Notes: a model not told the origin generated them from the sequence alone. A stretch of 43,077 nucleotides of DNA from Oscillospiraceae bacterium (GCA_015065585.1 SVQC01000012.1:1-43077); one strand, 5' to 3'; shown: positions 1-8,150, counted from the first letter of the stretch. Numbers and translations: made by a program.

Positions 1-3
1 GAC

Positions 4-240
4 GAGCCTATAGGCTCAGCCGGTCTTATGCCCTAAGGGGGCAGTGCATACTACCGGCACGGCCGGTAGTTATGATTCGCCAATGGCGAGTTATATTGCT
101 TCGCAGTGATATTAGAACTAAAGTTCAAGTGATATTGTCTGCGGCAGTTTGAAGGTGAATAAAATATCACTGAAGCTGTAAGCTTCAATATCACTTTCGC
201 AAAGCGAAAATATCACTCTTTGCGTAGCAAAGAATATCAT
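4..240. repeat. Hairpin array A with constant 8-mer linkers
   Basis: This is a run of short perfect palindromes. Early ones are GAGCCTATAGGCTC at 4-17, stem ACTACCGGC/GCCGGTAGT at 50-70 and GAACT/AGTTC at 115-126. Later units are separated by a constant 8-mer: GTGATATT at 106 and 129 (period 23), then its reverse complement AATATCAC at 163, 187 and 209 and AATATCAT at 233 (periods 24, 22, 24). The variable parts between linkers are themselves hairpins: TGAAGCT-GTA-AGCTTCA (171-187), TTTCGC-AAA-GCGAAA (195-209), CTTTGC-GTA-GCAAAG (218-232). Stem sequences differ but pairing is kept. The array continues to the left window edge and no coding frame is visible. A second array lies at 36405-36634. 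Function is unknown. Confidence 0.85.
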
Positions 241-251
241 TAAACAAAAAT

Positions 252-290
252 ACTACCCGAAAAAGAGTTTTGATTTCTCTTCTTCGGGTA
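252..290 (-). terminator. Terminator-like hairpin downstream of the aldose-epimerase gene
   Basis: The stem CTACCCGAA pairs with TTCGGGTAG, and inner AAGAG pairs with CTCTT around an A/T-rich loop. On the minus strand the hairpin is followed by TATTTTTG. It probably ends the transcript from the gene at 412-1263. The 120 bases between hairpin and gene show no coding frame. Confidence 0.55.
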
Positions 291-411
291 GATTTGTCTT
301 ATACTGTTACAAGCAGGGAATTTGTGTGCCAAATTTCGTATCCTCTAAAGATAGCTGTTCTTAGTAACCCCGCACGTTTGGTAGCGTATTTTTTATATAA
401 TATCCTTAAAT

Positions 412-1263
412 TTAATCAATAATTTCAATAGTATGAGCAGATATACTCGTATCAAGACCGTCTAAAGTAATAATGCCTTCCTTGGTTTTGAAATTCTGGT
501 CGGTATCCTTATCGTCGGTTATGCCTCTCCACGGTTCAAGACAGATAAAAGGTGCGCCTGCCACAGTCCAGATAAGGAAATAATCAAAACCGTCAAAATT
601 AAGCTTTATACTTTTCTTAGTATTTCGGTTTTTCAGTACAACACTTCTTGACTTAAGCTCTTTAAAAATAAGCGCGTCTTCGGCAAAATAATCGTATTTA
701 AGAGGTAAAATATCGTTTTCTTTTAAGATATTTTCTTTGCCGTCAATTAAGCCGTCGGCATTGATTTTATAGGTATCAAGCGTCTCCTTTTCTGAAAAAA
801 TAATATCGTAGTCTTCAATACCTTCGGGACAAAAATATCCCTCATGCGAGCCTAGTGAAAAGTACATAGGCGCAGTGCTTAAATTCTTGACGGCATAGGA
901 AACCTCAAGGCTTTTCTCTTTTAGGGTAAAGGTGGCGCGAAACTGAAAATCAAAAGGATAATTAACCTTTGTTTTTTCATTGGAAGAAAATAGAAATGTA
1001 GCGCTGTTTTCACTTACGTTTTCAGTAGTAAATTGGCAAAAACGCAAAAAACCGTGCTTTTCTATAGCGTATTTTTGACCTTCAAAGTAATATTCGCCGT
1101 TTTTTAGACCGCTGCAGACAGGGAAAAGTATGGGACTTGAGCCGTCCCAAAATTTTTTATCCCCTTGCCATAGCCTTTCTTCTCCCATATAGGAAAGACT
1201 TTTAAGTTCAGCGCCAAGTGGACTGATTGTTGCTTTTAAAAACTTATTTTTTATAGTAACCAT
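412..1263 (-). CDS. Aldose 1-epimerase family protein (LacX/GalM-like mutarotase)
   Basis: Cytoplasmic protein of 283 residues with the galactose-mutarotase-like beta-sandwich signature. It has an HGFLR segment with H70 and R74, an SLGSHEGYF segment with H140 in the place of the catalytic acid, and CLEPWRG with E243 in the place of the catalytic base. The length fits the shorter LacX/YeaD-like branch, whose exact sugar substrate is usually not predictable. It would interconvert anomers of a sugar or sugar phosphate. The ATG is preceded by a good GAGGTGA ribosome binding site and an extended -10 promoter. It is transcribed alone: a terminator of the next operon lies just upstream at 1349-1374. 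The family is fairly sure, the substrate unknown. Confidence 0.85.
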   Translation of the reverse strand: MVTIKNKFLKATISPLGAELKSLSYMGEERLWQGDKKFWDGSSPILFPVCSGLKNGEYYFEGQKYAIEKHGFLRFCQFTTENVSENSATFLFSSNEKTKVNYPFDFQFRATFTLKEKSLEVSYAVKNLSTAPMYFSLGSHEGYFCPEGIEDYDIIFSEKETLDTYKINADGLIDGKENILKENDILPLKYDYFAEDALIFKELKSRSVVLKNRNTKKSIKLNFDGFDYFLIWTVAGAPFICLEPWRGITDDKDTDQNFKTKEGIITLDGLDTSISAHTIEIID

Positions 1264-1287
1264 AATTCACCTCGAAGTGTTTTTAAC

Positions 1288-1296
1288 ATTATAACA
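1288..1296 (-). promoter_or_regulatory. Extended -10 promoter for the aldose-epimerase gene
   Basis: On the minus strand TGTTATAAT (extended -10) lies about 25 bases upstream of the ATG. The -35 region is poor (TTTATT at 17 bp), as is common with extended -10 promoters. Confidence 0.5.
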
Positions 1297-1348
1297 TTTA
1301 TAAAATAATAAATAAAGATTTTTTAAAAAAATTACTACTTAAAAAGTT

Positions 1349-1374
1349 AAAAGCAGAGGAAAGCCTCTGCTTTT
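1349..1374 (-). terminator. Rho-independent terminator of the 1385-5050 operon
   Basis: Perfect 11-bp stem AAAAGCAGAGG / CCTCTGCTTTT with a 4-base loop, followed on the minus strand by TTAACTTTTT. It lies 10 bases after the stop codon of the quinone oxidoreductase gene. Confidence 0.85.
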
Positions 1375-1384
1375 AATAATATTA

Positions 1385-2368
1385 TTACTCTACTTCAAGA
1401 ACGACTTTGCCTACGTTTTGTCCTTTATAAAGAATATCGTGAGCGGCCTCGGCCTCGGTTATGGGTAAAACCTTATATATGGTGGGTTTTACTTCTCCGC
1501 TTTCAACCTTGGGCCAAACATTTTTAACAAGCTCGGCAAGAATTTTAGCCTTGGTTTCGGGGGTGCGGGAACGAAGTGTGCTTCCGATTATACGAACGTT
1601 TCTCACATAAATGTTTTTAAGGTCAATTTCGGTTTTCTGACCTGCAAGGGCAGCTATCATTATCCAACGAGCGCCGTGTTTTAAGTAGTGTATGCATTTG
1701 CCCATTATTTCACCGCCGAGACAGTCAATGGCAACGTCCACAGGATGACCGTTTTCAAGTTCTTCTTTCAACACTTCAACAATGTCTTCTTCGTTGGTAG
1801 CCACAACTCTGTCGGCGCCTAAATGCTTAATGCTTTCTTTAATTTCTTTTGTAAGAACGGTGGTTATAACTCTGATACCAAAAGCCTTTGCCATAGGAAT
1901 TATAACGCTGGCAAGACCGCTGGCACCTGCATTCATAAGTAATGTATCGCCCTCTTTGATTGAACCCTCAATAAATAAATTAAGATAAGCGGTTGCAAAG
2001 GCTTCGGGGATTGCAGCGGCTTCTACCATACTGCAATTTTTGGGGATAGGCATAAGCATATCGTATTTTACATTGGCAAACTGAGCATATCCGCCGCCAC
2101 CAAGCAGAGCACAAACCTTATCACCGATTTTAAAGTTTGATTTTTCTTTTGCACCCTCTGCCATTTCAACAATAGTACCTGCAATTTCAAGACCCATCCA
2201 ATCGGGGCATCCGGGAGGGGGAGGATAGTCGCCCTCTCTTTGCATAAGGTCGGCACGGTTAAGGGCTGCCGCTTCAATTTTAACAAGACAGTCTTCTTCA
2301 CCGCAAATTGCATCGGGTACATTGTCCCAACGTAAACTTTTATCCTCATTTACTAAAATTGCTTTCAT
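1385..2368 (-). CDS. NAD(P)H:quinone oxidoreductase, MDR family (PIG3/QOR-like)
   Basis: Zinc-free medium-chain dehydrogenase/reductase of 327 residues. The N-terminal GroES-like domain carries the ALNRADLMQREGDYP segment (about 35-50) typical of quinone oxidoreductases in place of zinc ligands. The Rossmann segment NAGASGLAS (146-154) binds NAD(P)H, and ..GQNVGKVVLEVE closes the protein as in PIG3/QOR enzymes. It would reduce quinones or related enones using NADPH. It is the last gene of a minus-strand operon, 1 base after the MBL-fold gene, and is followed directly by a terminator. The presence of sugar-type oxidoreductases upstream suggests a catabolic role, but the substrate cannot be read from sequence. 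Confidence 0.85.
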   Translation of the reverse strand: MKAILVNEDKSLRWDNVPDAICGEEDCLVKIEAAALNRADLMQREGDYPPPPGCPDWMGLEIAGTIVEMAEGAKEKSNFKIGDKVCALLGGGGYAQFANVKYDMLMPIPKNCSMVEAAAIPEAFATAYLNLFIEGSIKEGDTLLMNAGASGLASVIIPMAKAFGIRVITTVLTKEIKESIKHLGADRVVATNEEDIVEVLKEELENGHPVDVAIDCLGGEIMGKCIHYLKHGARWIMIAALAGQKTEIDLKNIYVRNVRIIGSTLRSRTPETKAKILAELVKNVWPKVESGEVKPTIYKVLPITEAEAAHDILYKGQNVGKVVLEVE

Positions 2369-2369
2369 A

Positions 2370-3023
2370 CTATAGTATCCTTTCAGTTTTTAATATGCTG
2401 TCGTGACAGGTATATACAGTATATTTACTATCACTGTATTTTTGAACAAATTTAATTGCACTTTCTTTGTTCACATAGCATCCCGTACATAATTTGTCAC
2501 GCAAATTAGCGTTTGTATAACATTCATCCCCTGCAAAAACAAAGGTTTTATCATCAACATAAACCTCTGTAATAGCCGAGCCAAAATCATGACCACCCCA
2601 TTCAATGACCTTAATATGTTCAGTTACGGTATATATACCACTGATTATATTAACTGGGCAATCCGCAGTAATATATTTTTTTCCTCGGTTATACTGTTTT
2701 TCGGTTATGTGAACAGTAGCATTACCGAAGTGTTTTAATGCGTCGATATGGTCGTGGTGGGCGTGAGTAATAATCACATCGGTTATTTCATCCGGTGAAA
2801 TGCCGACATCTTTTAAGGCAAGGGCGGGAGAACGGAAATTTTTAAGTACAAACCCGGGCATTGTATCGCAACCGGCATCTATAAGAATATTTCTGTTATC
2901 TGTCTTTATAAGATAGATAGTCAAAGAAATCGGCATAATCGAATCTTTGGAACCGCCTGAAAATACCATATCTTCAGTAAGGGTTGTTTCACCGTATTTT
3001 ATAGAGTAAATTTCTAAATTCAC
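2370..3023 (-). CDS. MBL-fold metallo-hydrolase (AHL-lactonase-like group)
   Basis: Protein of 217 residues with the metallo-beta-lactamase signature HAHHDH (H87, H89, D91, H92) preceded by LIDAGCD. A later AGDEC segment and C-terminal YTCHDS supply further metal ligands. The layout resembles N-acyl homoserine lactonase-like MBL hydrolases, which open lactones. In an operon with a sugar-type oxidoreductase and an epimerase, a lactone hydrolase acting on an oxidised sugar is a plausible but unproved role. It lies 6 bases downstream of the epimerase gene and 1 base upstream of the quinone oxidoreductase gene, so it is translated from the same message. Confidence 0.8.
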   Translation of the reverse strand: MNLEIYSIKYGETTLTEDMVFSGGSKDSIMPISLTIYLIKTDNRNILIDAGCDTMPGFVLKNFRSPALALKDVGISPDEITDVIITHAHHDHIDALKHFGNATVHITEKQYNRGKKYITADCPVNIISGIYTVTEHIKVIEWGGHDFGSAITEVYVDDKTFVFAGDECYTNANLRDKLCTGCYVNKESAIKFVQKYSDSKYTVYTCHDSILKTERIL

Positions 3024-3029
3024 TTTGAT

Positions 3030-4031
3030 TTACCTATTATTTTCAATCAATTCGTCCATCTTCTTGTCCAAAGGATGTTCCCACCAAAGAAAATCCTTCG
3101 GAATTGTGGCAAGTTCTTTTTTAAGACCGTCTTTTAAGAACGTGAAATTTTCTTTCTTAAAGCCGGTTGCTTCTAAAATTTTAGCGGGGTCGGTGATTCT
3201 GTTAAAGAACCTATCATAGATGTGTTTTCTGTATTCGGGAAGATCTTCCTTAAAAAGGCTCATATAAACGTTTGTGTCAATAAACTCATAATCAAGATTT
3301 GCATATTCTTTATAAAGTTTAGCAATATCTTCCCAAGTGTTTTTTTCACCATTACATATAGTGTATGTTTCGCCGAAAGCCTTTTGGTTGTTTACAATAC
3401 CGCTGATAAGTTTAGCGGCATCACCCGACCAAATAAGCGCCGCACAAATATTTCTTGCACATTCTGGTAAAATGACCTTCTTGCCTTGGGCGGCACGTTT
3501 TAAAAATACGGGAGCCTCAAGTCCGACAAGCTGATAGCGTCTTGAAGCATAAACCATTGTCGGTCTTAAAATAGTGAAATTTTCAAAAGGGGATGACCGT
3601 AACAGGTCTTCCTGTTGGGCTTTATAAAGAGCATACTCAATATCACAGTCTTTGATAAAATCAGGGTCAGAAACGACATCGTATAATCTATCGGATTCTT
3701 CTTTGATAGGTGTTTCGGAATCGGCATAAACTCTGTATGAAGAAAAGAAAACATAATGGTCGGTGTTTTTGAGAAAAATCTCATATCTTTTCTTAAAGGT
3801 TTCAAGGCCGATATAAAGCATTAGGTCTATTACGGTATCGTAATGGGTTTTTGTAACAAGGTCGCGGATAACGTCGATATCAAGTCCGTCAACCTTTAAG
3901 TAACGGACATATTCGGTGTCTTCCTTAGGATAAAGGGCAACACCGTCAACCATGTAACCTTTTTTAGCGAGTTCAGGTACGAGATATTCGCCAATACATC
4001 CCGTAGCACCTAAAACTAATGCTTTTTTCAT
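3030..4031 (-). CDS. NAD-dependent epimerase/dehydratase family protein (extended SDR)
   Basis: Protein of 333 residues. The N-terminal nucleotide-binding motif LVLGATGCIGEYL (5-17) has GxxGxxG spacing, and SSYRVYADSETP with the later YALYKAQQEDLLR gives the Y-x3-K catalytic pair of extended short-chain dehydrogenases. The middle FTILRPTMVYASRR segment is typical of NAD-dependent epimerases acting on sugar nucleotides or related sugars. The gene sits 11 bases downstream of a Gfo/Idh/MocA oxidoreductase and 6 bases upstream of an MBL hydrolase. Substrate unknown. Confidence 0.85.
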   Translation of the reverse strand: MKKALVLGATGCIGEYLVPELAKKGYMVDGVALYPKEDTEYVRYLKVDGLDIDVIRDLVTKTHYDTVIDLMLYIGLETFKKRYEIFLKNTDHYVFFSSYRVYADSETPIKEESDRLYDVVSDPDFIKDCDIEYALYKAQQEDLLRSSPFENFTILRPTMVYASRRYQLVGLEAPVFLKRAAQGKKVILPECARNICAALIWSGDAAKLISGIVNNQKAFGETYTICNGEKNTWEDIAKLYKEYANLDYEFIDTNVYMSLFKEDLPEYRKHIYDRFFNRITDPAKILEATGFKKENFTFLKDGLKKELATIPKDFLWWEHPLDKKMDELIENNR

Positions 4032-4042
4032 AAAAAATCACC

Positions 4043-5050
4043 TTAATCCTTTCTTGCGCAAGCCTTCAAAATTATTTTATATAAATCAAGTTCATAGTCA
4101 AGAGTATATGGATTTTTCTCTTCACCACGCACATATTTACCAAAAGCTTTCATCATAGAGTCATATCTTGCAAAAACTTCACTACTAACCTTTACACCGT
4201 TATCACTTCTCTGAGGCATATAGCTTTCTTTTTTATATGTTCTCATACCGTATGGAATATCCGATACTCCTTCTTCTAACGGCTTTATCTCCACAGTGCC
4301 TTTTGTTCCCGAGACCACCAGTTGACGTCTTTTAAAGCCATCTATTTCGGCAGCATTAACTTTTGCAAAGGAAATGCCATTATCATACTTTAAAACAGCC
4401 ATACCGAAATCCTCGGTATAAACATTTTCTTTTCCTGTAGAACGATTGAGAGGAATTACATCGTTTGGGATACCTTTTATCAGTAAAACAAGGTCAATTA
4501 AATGACAACCTAAGAAGAACATAACTCCGCCCTTAAACGTTTCGTGCCACTGTCTGAAGGCTATTGGATGAGATACATTCATCTGTGCTTCTACACTTAT
4601 GATATCCCCAAGTTCACCGTTTCTAACCTTTTGGATAAGTTCGCTTATAAAGGGATTGTAGCGGTACATATAGCCAAAATGCAAAACTTTACCGTTATTT
4701 CTAGCTATATCTATAAGTTCTTCGAAATCTTCAAGCTCTCTTCCACCGGGTTTTTCCATATGAATATGCTTTCCTGCTTTTACCGCCATTAAAGCATATT
4801 TTGTAAGATAAATTTCATCGGTTTCTATAGTTACCGCTTCAATTTCAGGGTTGTTTAAAACTTCTTCCAAGGTTAGCTCTTTATAATCCTTTAAAATGTC
4901 AACTTTTGAGGGGAGCCTTTCTCTTTCGCTTTCGGGTAAAACATAGCCGACAATTTCAAATATGTCTCTTTGCTTTTTCAAACTTGCGAATATTTCTTTT
5001 GAATGGCTGTAGGTGTTCATACCTATCTGAGCAATTTTTATCTTCTTCAT
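4043..5050 (-). CDS. Gfo/Idh/MocA family oxidoreductase
   Basis: NAD(P)-dependent oxidoreductase of 335 residues. The N-terminal Rossmann strand KIKIAQIGMNTYSHS lacks the usual glycine-rich loop GxGxxG in clean form. The family hallmark HMEKPGG with K100 is present, followed by the C-terminal alpha/beta domain with HLIDLVLLIKG. The family oxidises or reduces sugar and cyclitol hydroxyls. Its start overlaps by 4 bases the 3' end of a truncated dehydrogenase, a normal translational coupling that survives from the ancestral operon. No promoter of its own is evident, and the ancestral operon promoter seems to have been deleted (see the finding at 5190). Confidence 0.85.
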   Translation of the reverse strand: MKKIKIAQIGMNTYSHSKEIFASLKKQRDIFEIVGYVLPESERERLPSKVDILKDYKELTLEEVLNNPEIEAVTIETDEIYLTKYALMAVKAGKHIHMEKPGGRELEDFEELIDIARNNGKVLHFGYMYRYNPFISELIQKVRNGELGDIISVEAQMNVSHPIAFRQWHETFKGGVMFFLGCHLIDLVLLIKGIPNDVIPLNRSTGKENVYTEDFGMAVLKYDNGISFAKVNAAEIDGFKRRQLVVSGTKGTVEIKPLEEGVSDIPYGMRTYKKESYMPQRSDNGVKVSSEVFARYDSMMKAFGKYVRGEEKNPYTLDYELDLYKIILKACARKD

Positions 5051-5193
5051 TCAAACTTGCTCCAATCAAATTCAACTACCGGAAATGATTTTTCCTTAGC
5101 AAGACGGTTGTAAACCTCTATTGCATTTTTTGGAGAATGGGTTTCATCAACTAAGTCTGCAAGACTTAATCTGCCGAAATTGATTAACCTTAT
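5047..5193 (-). pseudogene. 3' remnant of a zinc-binding alcohol/polyol dehydrogenase
   Basis: The C-terminal ~47 residues of a dehydrogenase are recognisable, including LVDETHSPKNAIEVYNRLA and ending FPVVEFDWSKFE. This resembles the tail of medium-chain zinc dehydrogenases, where PLxETHSPxxAPEVYxRL precedes the terminal strand. Upstream of about 5193 the same frame stays open to 5346 but reads nonsense, because it is antisense to an AraC fragment. The Rossmann and zinc domains are gone. It overlaps the Gfo/Idh gene by 4 bases, so it was the first gene of that operon. It is probably non-functional. Confidence 0.75.
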
Positions 5194-5194
5194 A

Positions 5195-5467
5195 AGGGTT
5201 ATCATAGCAAAAGACGTTGCAAAACATTGTGCCGTTAACGAATCTACTCTATATTGGGCTTTTAAAACTGCTGCAAACAAAACTCCTAATGAAATAAAAA
5301 ACAAATTTTTGTGCCAAAAAGCCATTATGCTTATTATAAATACCAATAAATCGGTTCAGGAAATTAGTGATTCGTTAGGTTTTAGTTCTACATCATATTT
5401 TAGGAAAATACTAAAAGCTAACACAGGAAAAACCCCAAGAGAAATACGAAAATCAAGAATTTATTAG
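5195..5467 (+). pseudogene. 3' remnant of an AraC-family regulator
   Basis: From about 5203 the plus strand encodes most of an AraC C-terminal DNA-binding domain: AKDVAKHCAVNESTLYWAF is the first helix-turn-helix and EISDSLGFSSTSYFRKIL the second, ending TGKTPREIRKSRIY. The frame opens at an ATG at 5180 but has no ribosome binding site and no N-terminal ligand domain. About 70% of a normal AraC protein is missing. It points away from the dehydrogenase remnant, so the two were once divergently transcribed and lost their 5' ends together. Confidence 0.75.
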
Positions 5468-5469
5468 TT

Positions 5470-6267
5470 TTATAACTCGACAACATCAGGCAGATAATCA
5501 AAATTATCTCGTACAGCCTTTGCTGCCTTTATTATAGGCTGGGTGGGAACGGCGCGTGAATCGTGTTCTAAAACGGCAAGGTATGTTACGCAACCAAGTT
5601 GTGCGCCTATCATTCTGTGAATTTTGGTGTGCGTACCGCTTGAAAGGAAAAGGAAAGGAACCTTTAGTTCTTTTTTTAGCAGGGTGGTAATTCTAAGGTT
5701 TTCAATCAGTTCTTCATCAGAGTTTGCGCCCGAAACAATTTTGACAATATCTGCGCCTCTTCTTTGCTGTTCCTTTGCAACCTCAAGAATAGTTTCGGCA
5801 GGTGTGAACTTAAATATATGGGAAGACATAATTACTTCTTTGCCCATACTGTGAAGCTTATCAATCAATTCCATTTGTTTTTTTATGGCTTCTTCGTTTT
5901 GTGAAAGTTCAAGACCTACACCCGCAGCGCTTTCTGTATCATAAAGGCTCGCAGGAACATCGGCAAGAGTTCCACCCAAAGACATTATTTTTACAAGTTC
6001 ATCTGCAAGTTGTTCGTCGGTAAAACCGCTATTTTCAGCGCCTCTGTAATTTGTAACATATATAGGGTGACCCGAACAAGTGGCTATTATTTTTTTATAG
6101 TTTTCTTCGGTTTTATATTCTTTTTTTAACCATTCAAATTGAAGACCAAGACAGTCTGCGCCATCAAAAATAGAGTTTTTAATAGCGTATCTCATACTGT
6201 CGGGATTGTCTTTTAATATCATTCCTGTAATAAGGGGACGATTTTGATTTAAAAATGATGGTTTCAT
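5470..6267 (-). CDS. Class I 3-dehydroquinate dehydratase-like protein
   Basis: Protein of 265 residues with the fold signature of class I (Schiff-base) dehydroquinases. MSSH with H150 matches the catalytic histidine, GADIVKI with K176 the Schiff-base lysine, NYRGAENSG with R75 a substrate arginine, and HRM with R218 and PTQP with Q243 the phosphate/substrate end. The acidic residues around strand 2 and 3 (E46, E86 in the E. coli enzyme) and the serine of the SAPGQ loop are not conserved, so activity on 3-dehydroquinate is not certain. It lies beside sugar-oxidising genes and divergent from an AraC regulator rather than with shikimate genes, which suggests a catabolic aldolase/dehydratase role. 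A promoter is visible upstream. Confidence 0.7.
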   Translation of the reverse strand: MKPSFLNQNRPLITGMILKDNPDSMRYAIKNSIFDGADCLGLQFEWLKKEYKTEENYKKIIATCSGHPIYVTNYRGAENSGFTDEQLADELVKIMSLGGTLADVPASLYDTESAAGVGLELSQNEEAIKKQMELIDKLHSMGKEVIMSSHIFKFTPAETILEVAKEQQRRGADIVKIVSGANSDEELIENLRITTLLKKELKVPFLFLSSGTHTKIHRMIGAQLGCVTYLAVLEHDSRAVPTQPIIKAAKAVRDNFDYLPDVVEL

Positions 6268-6307
6268 ATTTTTATCTCCTTAACATTGGTTTCTTCTGCT
6301 ATATATC

Positions 6308-6336
6308 ATTATATTTTCGCTAGTTGCTTTTTTCAA
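6308..6336 (-). promoter_or_regulatory. Sigma-A promoter for the dehydroquinase-like gene
   Basis: On the minus strand TTGAAA and TATAAT are separated by 17 bases, about 40 bases upstream of the ATG. It shares the 171-base intergenic region with the promoter of the divergent AraC gene, which could control both. Confidence 0.7.
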
Positions 6337-6389
6337 TAGCAAAAACGATATTTATTTAACATTTGTGATACAAAATAACAAAAAAGGCT

Positions 6390-6417
6390 TTGAAAAGTTT
6401 ACGAAATTTGATATAAT
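6390..6417 (+). promoter_or_regulatory. Sigma-A promoter for the AraC regulator
   Basis: TTGAAA, 16 bases, then TGATATAAT (extended -10), with transcription expected about 15 bases before the ATG at 6439. Confidence 0.65.
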
Positions 6418-6438
6418 CATAAAACGAGGTGTGTAAAA

Positions 6439-7197
6439 ATGAATTTAGAAAATATTGTTATCACAAATATTGAAGTGCCGGTTCTTGTTCATTCCGAAAA
6501 GGGCAGAAAGTGCAATATAGTAAAAAGAGCCTTTTATGGTATTTCTTTTTGTCTTGGCGGACAAATTGCCTATACTAAAAACGGTAAAAAATATGTATCT
6601 ACCGAGGATAACGCAGTTATTCTCCCTTTTAAACAAAGCTATTCTCTGACCGGTGATAAAGAGGGGATTTTTCCGCTTATAAACTTTAACTGCATCGGTT
6701 TTGACTGTGACGATATTGTTGTTATCCCTATTAAAAATGCGGGGGAATTTATAAATAAATTTAACAGCCTTAAAAAATCTTTCGGGCAAAAAAACGGGCG
6801 TTTAAAGGCATATAGTATATTGTACGATATTATAAATATGCTTCTCTTTGAAATGAGTAATGAACATAATTCTTTGGCAGATGTGGAAAAATATATAGAA
6901 AAGAATTTGTCAGAAAACAGACTTAGTAACGAAGACTTAGCAAAATATATGGGTATAAGTGAGGTTTATCTCAGAAAACTTTTTGCCAGGAACCTTGGTG
7001 TTTCTCCAAGGCAGTATATTATCGAAAGCCGAATTAAAAAGGCTAAACAATTACTTATAGATACTAATTTAACGGTGACCGAAATATCGGAAAAGTGTGG
7101 TTTTACAAGCCTTTATCATTTTTGCAGAGCCTTTAAAGAAAGAACGGGAATTACGCCCGGAGAATTTGCAAAACAGAATAAAATCTACCTGCTTTGA
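6439..7197 (+). CDS. AraC-family transcriptional regulator
   Basis: Protein of 252 residues. The N-terminal part (about 1-130) reads as a cupin-like sensing domain. The C-terminal 100 residues hold two helix-turn-helix units: LSNEDLAKYMGISEVYLRKLF and TVTEISEKCGFTSLYHFCRAF, ending RTGITPGEF, the standard AraC signature. An ATG with a GAGGTG ribosome binding site and an extended -10 promoter lie upstream. It is divergent from the dehydroquinase-like gene and followed 50 bases later by a carboxypeptidase gene on the same strand. It most likely activates one or both neighbours in response to a small molecule. Confidence 0.9.
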   Translation: MNLENIVITNIEVPVLVHSEKGRKCNIVKRAFYGISFCLGGQIAYTKNGKKYVSTEDNAVILPFKQSYSLTGDKEGIFPLINFNCIGFDCDDIVVIPIKNAGEFINKFNSLKKSFGQKNGRLKAYSILYDIINMLLFEMSNEHNSLADVEKYIEKNLSENRLSNEDLAKYMGISEVYLRKLFARNLGVSPRQYIIESRIKKAKQLLIDTNLTVTEISEKCGFTSLYHFCRAFKERTGITPGEFAKQNKIYLL

Positions 7198-7247
7198 TAC
7201 ATAAAAATTCAGCCTGTCTCATAATATGTTTTTGAGGTGGGTTAAAA

Positions 7248-8150
7248 ATGGAAAGAATAATAAAAGAAAAAGACTATACATACAGCAATATGCAGAAAGC
7301 TATCCGAGGTTTAAAGGAAGAATATTCCTTTATGGAGATTTTCAGTATCGGACAGAGCTGTATGGGCAGAGAAATAACCGCTGTCAAAATAGGGGGCGGA
7401 AATGAATTTACTTTATATGCAGGCGCCTTTCACGGAAGCGAAAGTCTTACAACTACGATACTGCTTATGTTTATGGAGGAGCTTTGCTATTCATATAATA
7501 AAGGGCTATCATTGTGCGGCATTGACGTAAAAAGGGCTTTTGATAAAAAAGGAATTATTATAGTGCCACGCGTAAACCCTGACGGGTGTGAAATTTCCCT
7601 TTGCGGTGCAGCGAGTGCAGGTGCCTACGCTAAAGAAATAAAAAGAATTTCAAATGGTGATACAGTACATTGGAATGCTAATTTGAGGGGTGTAGATATA
7701 AATCATAATTTTGCGGCTGATTGGCAAAATTTAAGGAATGCCGAGAGAAAAGCGGGTATATACGGTCCTGCGAAAACCCGTTACGGAGGGCCTTACCCTG
7801 AAAGCGAGCCTGAAACGGCGGCTCTTGTTAACCTTTGTTTAAATACAAAAATCAGCCATGCCGTTGCTTTTCACTCTCAGGGAGAGGTTATATATTGGAA
7901 TTTTGGGGATAAAATACTGAAAAGAAGCAAAAAAATGGTTGATATTATGTGTCAGCTTAGCGGATATACCGCAGATGAGCCAACGGGACTTGCTTTGGGC
8001 GGAGGCTTTAAGGATTGGTTTATAGAAACCTTTGAACGCCCCGCCTTTACGGTAGAACTGGGTTTGGGTGAAAATCCGCTGGATGAAAAGATGGCAAGGG
8101 AAATTTACAAGGATGTGGAAAAAATGATGGTAGTAACTCCCTTGTTTTAA
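7248..8150 (+). CDS. M14-family zinc carboxypeptidase
   Basis: Protein of 300 residues with the M14 metallopeptidase ligands: HGSE (H62, E65), a third ligand in AFHSQGE (H209), and a catalytic glutamate in FTVELGLGE (E270). RGVDINHNF (about residues 145-155) provides the substrate-binding Asn/Arg pair, and YGGPYPESEPET is typical of the bacterial gamma-D-glutamyl-diamino acid endopeptidase / DL-endopeptidase branch. No signal peptide is visible, so it may act in the cytoplasm on muropeptides or peptides. Its ribosome binding site is GAGGTGGG. It may be co-transcribed with the AraC gene upstream, since no separate promoter is obvious. Confidence 0.85.
   Translation: MERIIKEKDYTYSNMQKAIRGLKEEYSFMEIFSIGQSCMGREITAVKIGGGNEFTLYAGAFHGSESLTTTILLMFMEELCYSYNKGLSLCGIDVKRAFDKKGIIIVPRVNPDGCEISLCGAASAGAYAKEIKRISNGDTVHWNANLRGVDINHNFAADWQNLRNAERKAGIYGPAKTRYGGPYPESEPETAALVNLCLNTKISHAVAFHSQGEVIYWNFGDKILKRSKKMVDIMCQLSGYTADEPTGLALGGGFKDWFIETFERPAFTVELGLGENPLDEKMAREIYKDVEKMMVVTPLF

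Noticed and set aside
106..240. CRISPR array
   Set aside because: The constant unit is only 8 bases, the variable parts are palindromes rather than foreign-like spacers, and no cas gene is present.
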